Shown piece by piece: positions 55,403-64,000 of a stretch of 64,000 nt of DNA. The notes beneath the pieces were generated by a model. It was not told the origin of the DNA, made no database searches, and saw only the letters and a program-made list of their open reading frames with translations. Origin of the DNA: Psychrobacillus sp. INOP01. GTDB taxonomy: Bacteria; Bacillota; Bacilli; Bacillales_A; Planococcaceae. Every line of letters begins with the position of its first letter. The first letter of the stretch is position 1. The translations under genes and the position numbers were made by a program. The DNA lies in the NCBI RefSeq assembly GCF_018140925.1, contig NZ_CP073315.1, positions 248,001-312,000 on the forward strand, read 5' to 3'.

Positions 55403-56497
55403 TTATTGGTTAGGATTCGAGGAAAATAAACCATCGACCGCTTGTGAAACCGTAATTTTTTCATCTCGCACTAATTGTTCTAAAGTTGCCATTGAATGTT
55501 TTTTTTCCATTGAAGAAAAAAACTCATCATATAAACGATCCACTATCATTGTTTTAAACCATTCTACTGTTTGTTCTTTTCTTCTTTGCTGCCATACAGA
55601 TCTTTCTTTCATCAGTTGCTGGAAATTAAGTACATTCTCCCAAACATTATCTAATCCTATTTTATACAACGAAGAAACTGCTAATGCTGGAGTCTTCCAA
55701 TATGCAGAGGAAGGTGCCAAAAAGTGGAGAATTTGCTTATACTCTGCCACTGTTTTCTTCGCTAGCTTCTCATTAGCCCCATCTGCTTTATGGACAATAA
55801 TAGCATCTGCAAGCTCCATTATTCCTTTTTTCATCCCTTGTAGTTCATCACCAGCACCTGTAAGCGCTAATAACAAAAAGAAATCCACCATTCCACGGAC
55901 AATTGTTTCGCTTTGACCTACACCAACAGTTTCGACTAAAATCACATCATATCCGGCAGCCTCACATAGAAGCATCGTCTCACGAGACTTTTTATGCACA
56001 CCCCCAAGCGTCCCAGCAGTCGGCGAAGGTCGTATAAAAGCATTCGGATGCTTTGCAAGCTCCTCCATTCTTGTTTTATCACCAAGTATGCTACCACCTG
56101 TCAAAGAGGAACTAGGATCTATAGCTAGTACTGCAACTCTATAACCCTGATCACATAGCATTTTCCCGAATGATTCAATAAAGGTACTTTTCCCTACTCC
56201 TGGAACCCCGGTTATCCCTATACGAATGCTATTACCCGTAAAGGGAAGTAAACTTTTTAACAGTTGCTGACCGATAAGCTGTTGATCACTCACAGTACTT
56301 TCAACAAATGTTATCGCTTTTGCTAAATGTAATCTGGATCCATTTTGAATAAGCCGGATATATTCTTCTTCATTGATCTCAAGAGGCTTTCTTTTTGAGA
56401 ACTTTTTAATAGAAGCCTTTCCCATTCCATCATGTTGCGACCTTATACCACCCATCACATGCATAGAAGATTCGTTTTTTTTCTCCGTATTTGACAT
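55403..56497 (-). CDS. meaB: MeaB-type GTPase, chaperone of methylmalonyl-CoA mutase
   Basis: The 364-residue G3E GTPase has the P-loop IGITGVPGVGKSTFIESFGK near residue 93, AVLAIDPSSSLTGGSILGDK, VETVGVGQSE and the base-recognition VHKADGAN. It guards the mutase against inactivation and assists adenosylcobalamin loading. Its ATG overlaps the mutB stop (TAATG), showing tight coupling. Confidence 0.95.
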   Translation of the reverse strand: MSNTEKKNESSMHVMGGIRSQHDGMGKASIKKFSKRKPLEINEEEYIRLIQNGSRLHLAKAITFVESTVSDQQLIGQQLLKSLLPFTGNSIRIGITGVPGVGKSTFIESFGKMLCDQGYRVAVLAIDPSSSLTGGSILGDKTRMEELAKHPNAFIRPSPTAGTLGGVHKKSRETMLLCEAAGYDVILVETVGVGQSETIVRGMVDFFLLLALTGAGDELQGMKKGIMELADAIIVHKADGANEKLAKKTVAEYKQILHFLAPSSAYWKTPALAVSSLYKIGLDNVWENVLNFQQLMKERSVWQQRRKEQTVEWFKTMIVDRLYDEFFSSMEKKHSMATLEQLVRDEKITVSQAVDGLFSSNPNQ

Positions 56498-58656
56498 TAG
56501 CCTTCCACTTCCTCGTAGCCAAGACGGTTATAAATCTCCTCAATTACTTTTTGTGCCGCAACAGGTATAACCGTTCCAGGTCCGAAAATCGCAGAAGCCC
56601 CATTTTCACGTAGGAATGCATAATCCTGTGCTGGGATAACACCACCAACCACAATTAGTATGTCTTCTCTACCAAGCTTAGCTAACTCCTCTTTCAATGA
56701 TGGAACCAACGTCATATGCCCTGCCGCTAAAGAACTTACTCCGACAACATGAACATCATTTTCTACTGCTTGAAGTGCTGTTTCTGCAGGTGTTTGGAAT
56801 AACGGGCTAATATCTACGTCGAATCCAAGATCAGCAAATGCAGTAGCAATAACCTTTGCTCCGCGATCATGCCCGTCCTGTCCCATTTTGGCGATTAATA
56901 TACGCGGACGACGTCCTTCATTTTCACGGAAGTCCTCTGCCATTTGTTTTACCGCATTAATCTCTTCTGCATCATTAAAGTTCGCACTATATATACCACT
57001 CACAGAACGAATCACCGCCTTATGTCTACCTGCCACTAATTCGATTGCATCTGAAATTTCACCAATAGTCGCACGTTCTCTAGCTGCTATAACAGCAGCC
57101 TCTAAAAGATTTGTTTCACCAGTTTTTGCCGCCTCTGTCAAATCAGTTAACGCTTTTTGTACTGCTTTCTCATCGCGGTTAGCTTTTACTTCTGCTAGAC
57201 GTTCCATTTGTTTTTGACGAACGACTGTATTGTCGATATTTAAAATATCAATAGCATCTTCTTGTTCTAAACGATATTTGTTGACCCCAATAATTACCTC
57301 TTTTGAAGAGTCAATTTGTGCTTGTTTTTTAGCAGCTGCCTCTTCAATTTTCATTTTAGGTAGGCCAGTTTCAATCGCTTTTGCCATACCGCCAAGCTCT
57401 TCAATTTCTTCAATCAAAGCCCATGCCTTTTCCATTAATTCATTTGTTAGTGTTTCGACGTAATATGACCCGCCCCATGGATCGATTACTTTCGTCATAT
57501 TCGTTTCTTCCTGCAGGAATAGTTGAGTGTTTCGAGCGATTCGAGCAGAGAAATCTGTCGGCAAAGCAATTGCTTCATCTAAAGCATTCGTATGAAGAGA
57601 CTGTGTATGACCCATTGCAGCTGCATTTGCCTCTACTAACGTTCTCGTAACATTATTAAATGGGTCCTGCTCCGTTAAACTCCATCCAGACGTTTGAGAA
57701 TGTGTACGAAGCGCAAGTGATTTAGAATTCTTCGGATCGAAGCTTTGCATCATTTGGGCCCATATTCTACGTGCAGCTCGCATTTTCGCTATTTCCATAA
57801 AATAATTCATCCCGATAGCCCAAAAAAATGAAAGTCTTGGTGCAAAAGCATCAATATCTATTCCAGCTTCCAGCCCTGTTCGAACATATTCTAATCCATC
57901 TGCTAAAGTGTAAGCTAACTCTATATCCGCAGTAGCTCCGGCTTCCTGCATATGATATCCAGATATAGAAATAGAATTAAATTTCGGCATTTTTTGTGCT
58001 GTAAAAGCAAATATATCCGCAATAATTTTCATAGACATTTCAGGCGTATAGATATAGGTGTTACGAACCATATACTCCTTTAATATATCATTTTGTATAG
58101 TACCTGCTAGCTTCTCAAGAGTTACTCCTTGCTCTTCTGCAGTTACAATATAGAAAGCCAAAATCGGTAAAACTGCTCCATTCATCGTCATCGAAACAGA
58201 CATTTGATCCAAAGGAATCCCATCAAATAAAATCTTCATATCCTCTACAGAATCTATAGCAACCCCTGCTTTTCCAACATCTCCAGTAACTCGTTCATGA
58301 TCCGAATCATAGCCACGGTGTGTTGCTAAGTCAAATGCAACTGACAGTCCTTTTTGACCCATAGCCAAGTTTCTTCTATAAAAAGCATTACTTTCTTCCG
58401 CTGTTGAAAATCCAGCATATTGACGAACTGTCCATGGCTTTGCAACATACATCGTTGGATATGGGCCCCTCGTGTTCGGTGCAATACCCGGCAGATCATT
58501 TAGATGAGAAAGTTGAGACGTATCTTCCTTGCTATACATTTGTTTTAAATGAATTCCTTCATTCGTTAAAAAGGAATCTGCTGCTGATATTTTTGCATAA
58601 TCTTCTTTAAGTAGCACTTGCTTAATCGATACTTTATCGTAATTAGGCGTTGTCAT
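56497..58656 (-). CDS. mutB: Methylmalonyl-CoA mutase large, cobalamin-binding subunit
   Basis: From the ATG at 58656 (AAGGAGG seven bases upstream, inside mutA) the protein has 719 residues. The TIM barrel binds the CoA ester ([35 protein letters not shown]). The C-terminal domain has the cobalamin motif DGHDRGAKV with axial His596. It converts (R)-methylmalonyl-CoA to succinyl-CoA. The reading frame start overlaps mutA by 14 bases. Confidence 0.96.
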   Translation of the reverse strand: MTTPNYDKVSIKQVLLKEDYAKISAADSFLTNEGIHLKQMYSKEDTSQLSHLNDLPGIAPNTRGPYPTMYVAKPWTVRQYAGFSTAEESNAFYRRNLAMGQKGLSVAFDLATHRGYDSDHERVTGDVGKAGVAIDSVEDMKILFDGIPLDQMSVSMTMNGAVLPILAFYIVTAEEQGVTLEKLAGTIQNDILKEYMVRNTYIYTPEMSMKIIADIFAFTAQKMPKFNSISISGYHMQEAGATADIELAYTLADGLEYVRTGLEAGIDIDAFAPRLSFFWAIGMNYFMEIAKMRAARRIWAQMMQSFDPKNSKSLALRTHSQTSGWSLTEQDPFNNVTRTLVEANAAAMGHTQSLHTNALDEAIALPTDFSARIARNTQLFLQEETNMTKVIDPWGGSYYVETLTNELMEKAWALIEEIEELGGMAKAIETGLPKMKIEEAAAKKQAQIDSSKEVIIGVNKYRLEQEDAIDILNIDNTVVRQKQMERLAEVKANRDEKAVQKALTDLTEAAKTGETNLLEAAVIAARERATIGEISDAIELVAGRHKAVIRSVSGIYSANFNDAEEINAVKQMAEDFRENEGRRPRILIAKMGQDGHDRGAKVIATAFADLGFDVDISPLFQTPAETALQAVENDVHVVGVSSLAAGHMTLVPSLKEELAKLGREDILIVVGGVIPAQDYAFLRENGASAIFGPGTVIPVAAQKVIEEIYNRLGYEEVEG

Positions 58657-60292
58657 TTGAATCCTCCTTTTTAGCAAGGGCTAGTAGTTGCTGCCCTTTT
58701 TCCAGAAGCGATTGCCCAGCAAAGATACATCCAGACAGCCCGGCATCTAACCAGTCTTCATACTCCTCAAATTTCCCTGCTACATCCATTGGTACAGACA
58801 ATGTTTCATTTAATATTGCGGGAACTAAACCGGCAGTTTGTTCCTCATTACCAACGAATACTACATAGCCAATATTCTGGTCATCTATCCATTGTTGCAG
58901 GTCCACTGGCTTTAAGTTTTCCGGTGCTACAATTGGTGAAATTCCTAATGCTTTTAAATAGCCACTCACAAAGTCCATACGAGTTTTATAGTCTTTTAAA
59001 ATGCCATAAGGAATAATAGCAGTTTTCAATGGACTTTCTTGAAATGATTTTCGTAATTGCTCAAAAGGTTCAGCAAATCGTTTATAATCAGTTTGTTTAA
59101 TAGAGGAACTAATTATGTCGTCAGGATTTGCATAAGTATTCGTTCCAATTAACGATTTTTTACGAGTAGAGAGCGCAAACAGTTGCTCCTCCCACTTTAT
59201 TTTTGCTCGATCTAAAAGTTTTGTTTCTCTATCCTCTATAGTTGTTTCTTTCATTAATGTTAAAAAGTATGTCCACGTTTTTTCAACAAGCTCATTCGTT
59301 AATGTGTCCACATAGTAAGAACCACCTGCTGCATCAACAACCCGCTGGATATGTGTCTCTTCTTTTAGTACTAGCTGGATATTACGCGCAATTCGATTGG
59401 ATGTTGGTGTAGCCCCGGTTAAATAATCATGTGGATACGTCGTCAAACTATCCGTTCCACCAAGAATAGCTGCTAGGGCACTGTTACCTGCACGTAGAAT
59501 ATTAACATTCGAGTCTAATGCTGAGTAAGATCTCAACGAAGTTTCTGTATGTACAGGGATTGCCGCTATGTCCGTTTTTCCATATGCTTGGCCGAAAGCT
59601 TGCCAAAGTACGCGGAAAGCCCGAATTTTCGCTATTTCCATAAAGAAATGATTTTCCACTGAAAATTGTACGAATGCTTTTTCTGCAAGTTTCTCGATAC
59701 TTGTTTTCCCTGCAATTGCATCTGCTTGCACCAGCACGCTTGCTAGCTCGCTAACCACATCACCACCCGCTTGATGGATAGATGATCCATTTAAGAAATA
59801 CGTTCTAGCATACGGAAGTTCCGCTTCCTCAGCTCCTATTACTAATCCTTTTAGATCAGTAAAATGATTTAAAAACCCCGGATTATCTGTTACATCTAGA
59901 ATAGCAGTATGCTTCGTCAATAGAGCTGCTAACTCCTCTATTTGATCTGCATTCCAAAAATGTTCCTTTTCTATTTTAAAATGAACTACATCATTCCCTT
60001 TTCCAAGCGATTCTATGATTTCTTTGAGTGTCGCTTCACTTGTTGAACCTTCTGCAAATTGAGCGATTGACCATTCAGAAGACTTTTTCGCTTGGCGAAC
60101 AATAGCCGTTTGGGATGCTGGAATATTTGCCGTATCTGCTAATGAATAAAGCGGTTTCAAAATAATGTTCTCTAATGTTTTTGTAGATAGCGAGTCCAAT
60201 GTTTTCCCCTTTAATGATTTGAGGGCTACTTGCTCCCATTCTTCAAGTGTTGCATTATTAAACTTCGTTTGTCTCATTTTATCTAATGTCAT
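58643..60292 (-). CDS. mutA: Methylmalonyl-CoA mutase small subunit
   Basis: The 549-residue protein is a degenerate copy of the mutase ([40 protein letters not shown]) with a C-terminal domain that lacks the DxHxxG cobalamin motif, as in MutA of heterodimeric mutases. It stabilises the catalytic MutB. A GGGGG site lies rather far upstream of the start, and an internal ATG at 60277 is an alternative. It heads the mutA-mutB-meaB-brx unit. Confidence 0.92.
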   Translation of the reverse strand: MTLDKMRQTKFNNATLEEWEQVALKSLKGKTLDSLSTKTLENIILKPLYSLADTANIPASQTAIVRQAKKSSEWSIAQFAEGSTSEATLKEIIESLGKGNDVVHFKIEKEHFWNADQIEELAALLTKHTAILDVTDNPGFLNHFTDLKGLVIGAEEAELPYARTYFLNGSSIHQAGGDVVSELASVLVQADAIAGKTSIEKLAEKAFVQFSVENHFFMEIAKIRAFRVLWQAFGQAYGKTDIAAIPVHTETSLRSYSALDSNVNILRAGNSALAAILGGTDSLTTYPHDYLTGATPTSNRIARNIQLVLKEETHIQRVVDAAGGSYYVDTLTNELVEKTWTYFLTLMKETTIEDRETKLLDRAKIKWEEQLFALSTRKKSLIGTNTYANPDDIISSSIKQTDYKRFAEPFEQLRKSFQESPLKTAIIPYGILKDYKTRMDFVSGYLKALGISPIVAPENLKPVDLQQWIDDQNIGYVVFVGNEEQTAGLVPAILNETLSVPMDVAGKFEEYEDWLDAGLSGCIFAGQSLLEKGQQLLALAKKEDSNDNA

Positions 60293-60395
60293 ATGAACGC
60301 TTTCGCTTCCCCCTATGTAAAGAAAATTATGCTAACTATATTTTAACGGACAATGATTACATTAGAAAGGGAAACTTCTTTAGAAGTCTGTTGAA

Positions 60396-60433
60396 ACGAA
60401 AAACCTCTTTACAAATCGAAAGAGGTTTCTTCG
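60396..60433 (-). terminator. Terminator of the ger operon
   Basis: AAACCTCTTT (60401-60410) pairs with AAAGAGGTTT (60419-60428), extended by AACGA/TCGTT with a bulge; the minus strand continues TTTTTCGTTTC. It lies 6 bases after the gerAC stop. Confidence 0.8.
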
Positions 60434-60438
60434 TTCCT

Positions 60439-61560
60439 TTATTCAATTGCTCCTGTGCCTTTAAGTGATACTTTAACACTCACGTCCAACGGTAAAGTCG
60501 TATATGCTTTTTGCCATTCGGAAATCGTGTTTTTATCATATAGCATCATAGTTCTATACCTTAATCCGAAACCCATAGGATCTAGATCTTTTTCTTGAAC
60601 TGCAGTAAGAAATTCTTCAATCTTTTTTTTCAGTGCCTCGGAAGCTATCTTGTCATACTTATTTAGGTCTTTTAAAGATAGATTTTTATTGGACTGACCA
60701 ATCACACCAATCATTTTTACGTTCATCTTGATGGCAGTGGGCTGTCCATTGTTCATTAAAATTTTATAATGTACATTTGTTTTTTCCATATTAATGACGA
60801 AGGTTAAATCCTCTGATTCTGCTTTATAACTAAATCCACTCATTCCATTTAGAAGAGTATTATAATACTTTGATTGTTCCGAGGATAACTCGAACGGTTT
60901 AGATTTTTCTTTAACGACTAAAGATTTATTGACGATTAACTCCTTATTATCTTCAGAAGCTTCTATAAGCGGTAATACTGCATCAATACCATCCGATAGC
61001 ATATTTCTTCTAAATTCATAAAGGAATGTCGAAGTGATAAAAGGACTGTCCGTGCCGCTACTACCAAAAAAGTTTATGAGTGTAGATGATACTGCAGATT
61101 CAGCAGCTGGTTCTATCCGCAAAATAGATTCAGCAGATGTTTTAGCAGCTGCTACCCAGGCAATCATCTGAATATCACTCCGTCTAATAAAGTAATCCAT
61201 AAAATCCTTTACATTGTCTTGTAGTAAATCTTCATTAATAACAATCATTTTGGCATGCCCAAATTCTAGTACTTTATCGGTATGTGTTTCCAAAATACGA
61301 ATTGCCTCTGCCAATGTTTCTCCTTCGTGAACTAAATATTCATAATTAGGACCGGTGGATGATTTAATAGAAGCGACAGGTAATGATAATTTTAATGTTA
61401 CTTTATATCCCCCGTCTTCCTTTTCGGCAGGATCTACACCAATACCTGTAACGAAAACTCGCTTATCAATATCTTTAAATCCACATCCAGCTAATATAGA
61501 AATAAATGAGAAGGAAATAGCAACAAAGATTACTTTATAACGTTTAAATCGAAGCTTCAT
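60439..61560 (-). CDS. gerAC: Spore germinant receptor lipoprotein, GerAC type
   Basis: The 373-residue protein has a lipoprotein signal (ISFSFISILAGCGFKDID, cysteine near residue 26) followed by the three GerAC domains (KRVFVTGIGVDPAEK; FGHAKMIVINEDLLQ; QSNKNLSLKDLNKYDKIASE). The C subunit is needed for function of nutrient receptors in the spore inner membrane. It overlaps the gerAB end by four bases. Germinant unknown. Confidence 0.93.
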   Translation of the reverse strand: MKLRFKRYKVIFVAISFSFISILAGCGFKDIDKRVFVTGIGVDPAEKEDGGYKVTLKLSLPVASIKSSTGPNYEYLVHEGETLAEAIRILETHTDKVLEFGHAKMIVINEDLLQDNVKDFMDYFIRRSDIQMIAWVAAAKTSAESILRIEPAAESAVSSTLINFFGSSGTDSPFITSTFLYEFRRNMLSDGIDAVLPLIEASEDNKELIVNKSLVVKEKSKPFELSSEQSKYYNTLLNGMSGFSYKAESEDLTFVINMEKTNVHYKILMNNGQPTAIKMNVKMIGVIGQSNKNLSLKDLNKYDKIASEALKKKIEEFLTAVQEKDLDPMGFGLRYRTMMLYDKNTISEWQKAYTTLPLDVSVKVSLKGTGAIE

Positions 61561-62651
61561 AATTTTGCTCTCCTTTTCACTAAAACTAAGGAGAATATTA
61601 ATACAGTAAAAAAAATCGGCAAAGACCCATAAAAATAGTTGGATAAGGAAAACAGCTGGTACTGTGTCAAATTTCTCGTTAAAACTAAAGATATTACGCC
61701 AAATATAATAACGAAAATATAAGGAGCCAACATTTTACCTTTCCATTGCAACCGCTTAAATTCGAAAATACTCTCTAATAATTTTAGAGCAACATGCCAA
61801 TGTAATAATAAACTTACAAATGCTATCCCTAAGAAAGATAGGATAAAAATAAATATAACCCTCTCTATTGGACCATATTTCATGCGTATCGAATCGCTAG
61901 TGGATAACCATGGAAAAGTAAGATTGGCAATCTGTTCAACCCCGTTATACCCAATTGGTACAAAGAAAGTAGTAAACAAAACTACTGCGCCTGTTGCCCC
62001 GATAATTAGGATTTGTTTCCATCCCATTTTATGCTTTTTGGTAAAAAGCTTATTAAAAATGACTAAATCGCTAATCCCTACAAAAATATAAAGTGATGCA
62101 CCAAATGCCCAATAAGAAGGAACGTGATTCACGTGCATCATGGAAATTTTTATATAGTCCCAATCCAATTTGGGGTTAACATAAAATTTTATTAATAAGA
62201 AAAAAATTAAGGGCACAAATAAAACAAGTACAATTTCTGCCATATATAACATACTTCTAGATTTCATCAATACTCCAAATGAAATAACGAGTACGAACGC
62301 AAATGTCGTAATAACGATCGACGTTTCAGGAGCGAAAAAAGTAATAATTAAAAATACATACGTAATTAGGGTAATGAGCCCGGCACAAAACCAACATAAA
62401 AAAAGGTAAAACAGCACCGGATAGGCAAACCATTTTGGAGTATGTGCTTTCAACATTTCCGGCAAGTTTTTACCAGGAAAAGAATTAAATAATTTGACGA
62501 TTATATATACGAGTATAGTTCCAATAATAACTGCAGCAATCATAGAAGGAATTGCCCCACTTTTGCTTTCAAATAAAAGAATTTTGGGAACGGAGGCAAT
62601 GATATTGGAAAACATCGTGAGAAAAATAAAATAATAAAGAAAGCGACTCAT
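61557..62651 (-). CDS. gerAB: Spore germinant receptor membrane subunit, GerAB type
   Basis: The 364-residue protein has about ten hydrophobic segments and belongs to the APC-like spore permease family (FLYYFIFLTMFSNIIASVPK; NLPEMLKAHTPKWFAYPVLF). The B subunit carries the germinant-binding pocket. It overlaps gerAA by four bases and gerAC by four, an A-B-C order typical of these operons. Confidence 0.93.
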   Translation of the reverse strand: MSRFLYYFIFLTMFSNIIASVPKILLFESKSGAIPSMIAAVIIGTILVYIIVKLFNSFPGKNLPEMLKAHTPKWFAYPVLFYLFLCWFCAGLITLITYVFLIITFFAPETSIVITTFAFVLVISFGVLMKSRSMLYMAEIVLVLFVPLIFFLLIKFYVNPKLDWDYIKISMMHVNHVPSYWAFGASLYIFVGISDLVIFNKLFTKKHKMGWKQILIIGATGAVVLFTTFFVPIGYNGVEQIANLTFPWLSTSDSIRMKYGPIERVIFIFILSFLGIAFVSLLLHWHVALKLLESIFEFKRLQWKGKMLAPYIFVIIFGVISLVLTRNLTQYQLFSLSNYFYGSLPIFFTVLIFSLVLVKRRAKL

Positions 62652-64000
62652 TCACTCTTCACCCCTTTTTCACTCCTTCTGCTTTTCCAATACATTTTTA
62701 AATAGGGTTCTCCAAAACTTTCTTTATTGATCAAAAACATAAGAATTCCTAAAAAGCCCAGTATAAATCCAACCGTTCCAAAAAATGTCGTAAAAGCTAA
62801 TAGAATATACCTGCAAAATCTAATTGAAAAACTCATCTCGTTGATAGGGATCACAAAACTAGAAATGGCTACTGCCGACACGATAATAATCATTATATTC
62901 GAGGTCAATGCCGCCTCAGTAGCCGCAGTTCCTAGTATTAAACCACCAACAGTAGTAGCTGTGGCACTAATTGCTTTAGGTAGTCTAATACTCGCTTCCG
63001 TTAAAAGCTCCATAAATATGAGCATAAATACTACCTCTATAAAAGATGGGTAAGGCACTCCAATTCTACTGCCAGCAACAGTTAAAGCCAACTCTGTTCT
63101 AAAAATGTCTGGATTATAGGAAGTGATGGCAACGTACAAAGCTGGTAACACTAAACAGGTTATTAGTCCAAAATATCGAAGTACTAGCGTAAACGATGTA
63201 ATCCAAAATAAATGATAGTTATCTTCCATGGACACCATGAAATCAAAAAAGACGACCGGTGCAATTAATGCATGAGGACTTCCGTCAATCATCAATATAA
63301 CTTTACCTGCATCCAAGTTATAACAAATACGGTCGGGTCGTTCTGTCAACATTAAAGTCGGAAATAGCGTAAATCTCTTTCCATTTAAGTAAAGTTGGAG
63401 CTCACCTGCCGATTGAATAAGTGGTGCATCTAATTCTTTTAGTCTCTTCCGAATAGACTTTAATATATCTGGCTTTACTGTTTTCTCATCATAAATAATT
63501 GCCAAGTCGTTATGTGTTTTATCTTTTAACTCTACGATCTCAATTTTTAGGGAAGGCTCCTTATAACGATGCCGAATGATATTCAAATTGGTAAGAATGT
63601 CTTCACTTAAAGCTTGTTGGGGTCCATATACAGTAGGTTCCATAAGGGTTTGTTGCACTGAACTACTGTTTACTTTTTTCACATCTACCAGAAAAAATTG
63701 ATGTTGAACTGCTATTAATACACTTCCCTTTGTAAGTTCGAGTAGAATTTTTTCATTCGATTTAATCTCTATAATATCGGGCGATGATTGTATATAAGCT
63801 CCATAATGTTGTGCTGATTGCATTTCGAAAAATGGCTTGATAATAACATTTTGTAATTTATCTCCATCTACTGTCGTTTTTAAATAAAGGAGAAAAGCTG
63901 CTTCTTCTTCTATTTGTAAAGGTATCAGCATAACATCAAAAGAAGGATTCATCTGGCCCTTAAGTTCATCCATTAATCTAGGAGGATCCGATTTCTCTTT
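62648..64000 (-). CDS. gerAA: Spore germinant receptor subunit, GerAA type (5' end probably outside window)
   Basis: The frame is open to the window edge. It has the soluble N-terminal part (SFDVMLIPLQIEEEAAFLLY), then four or five membrane segments with PALYVAITSYNPDIFRTELA and ASIRLPKAISATATTVGGL, standard for GerAA. An ATG at 63973 would give 441 residues but has no ribosome binding site, and the codons upstream (KEKSDPPRL) continue without a stop. GerAA proteins are usually 470-520 residues, so the true start lies beyond the edge. Confidence 0.92.
   Translation of the reverse strand, partial: KEKSDPPRLMDELKGQMNPSFDVMLIPLQIEEEAAFLLYLKTTVDGDKLQNVIIKPFFEMQSAQHYGAYIQSSPDIIEIKSNEKILLELTKGSVLIAVQHQFFLVDVKKVNSSSVQQTLMEPTVYGPQQALSEDILTNLNIIRHRYKEPSLKIEIVELKDKTHNDLAIIYDEKTVKPDILKSIRKRLKELDAPLIQSAGELQLYLNGKRFTLFPTLMLTERPDRICYNLDAGKVILMIDGSPHALIAPVVFFDFMVSMEDNYHLFWITSFTLVLRYFGLITCLVLPALYVAITSYNPDIFRTELALTVAGSRIGVPYPSFIEVVFMLIFMELLTEASIRLPKAISATATTVGGLILGTAATEAALTSNIMIIIVSAVAISSFVIPINEMSFSIRFCRYILLAFTTFFGTVGFILGFLGILMFLINKESFGEPYLKMYWKSRRSEKGVKSE

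Overview
The window is AT-rich DNA from an endospore-forming member of the Bacillales. The right edge carries a gerAA-gerAB-gerAC spore germinant receptor operon. Other pointers are a Spo0E-like phosphatase, the 31-residue stressosome anchor Prli42, a bacilliredoxin, strong GGAGG ribosome binding sites and a gene order matching the Bacillus subtilis yqj region. The mutA-mutB-meaB module beside propionyl-CoA carboxylase, together with the dispersed GC-rich intergenic repeats, suggests Planococcaceae (Psychrobacillus or Lysinibacillus-like). That family assignment is an inference.

Positions 1-24500 form a galactoside-utilisation block. A minus-strand operon (8615 down to the left edge) encodes a ROK kinase, a CUT1 sugar ABC importer, a Gfo/Idh/MocA oxidoreductase, a GH35 beta-galactosidase, a LacI regulator and the start of an AgaS-type SIS isomerase. 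A plus-strand Leloir operon galK-galE-galT-galM (9160-13871) lies next to it. A second minus-strand operon (24234-14401) encodes a second CUT1 importer, a GH2 LacZ, a GH63-like enzyme, an EamA transporter and a LacI regulator paralogous to the first. TTTAGTAAA/TTTACTAAA half-sites lie in front of all three units, so they probably form one regulon. Catabolite (cre-like) sites accompany the two ABC operons.

Positions 24600-27150 are a graveyard: an IS3-type transposase tail, a methyltransferase tail, a thioredoxin-like gene, a beheaded HxlR regulator and a frameshifted carbonic anhydrase, with an intact Lrp regulator/isochorismatase pair among them. Positions 27444-37811 are a phosphorolytic disaccharide operon: two GH65 phosphorylases, beta-phosphoglucomutase, a third CUT1 importer, a YesL-like protein and a LacI regulator. 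It is driven by a near-consensus promoter with a cre-like site and an array of AAAACGTTTT operators. None of the three importers has its own ATPase, so a shared MsmX-like ATPase is expected elsewhere.

Positions 38108-46745 hold housekeeping genes: argG-argH with an ARG box, an ABM-domain protein, a HAD phosphatase, a Spo0E-like protein, the yqjQ/yqjP-like pair, proC behind a proline-type T-box, and rnz. Positions 47207-60292 carry an orphan MurE-like ligase, DNA polymerase IV, a CheW protein, an M20 peptidase, acyl-CoA carboxylase beta, methylmalonyl-CoA epimerase, Prli42, a bacilliredoxin, MeaB and both methylmalonyl-CoA mutase subunits. Together these can take propionyl-CoA to succinyl-CoA, apart from the biotin carboxylase subunit, which is not in the window. 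The ger operon (60439 to the right edge) follows. Five degenerate copies of an intergenic repeat and one string of abutting hairpins (54647-54720) are the main unexplained non-coding features. No CRISPR array, rRNA, tRNA or intact insertion sequence was seen.
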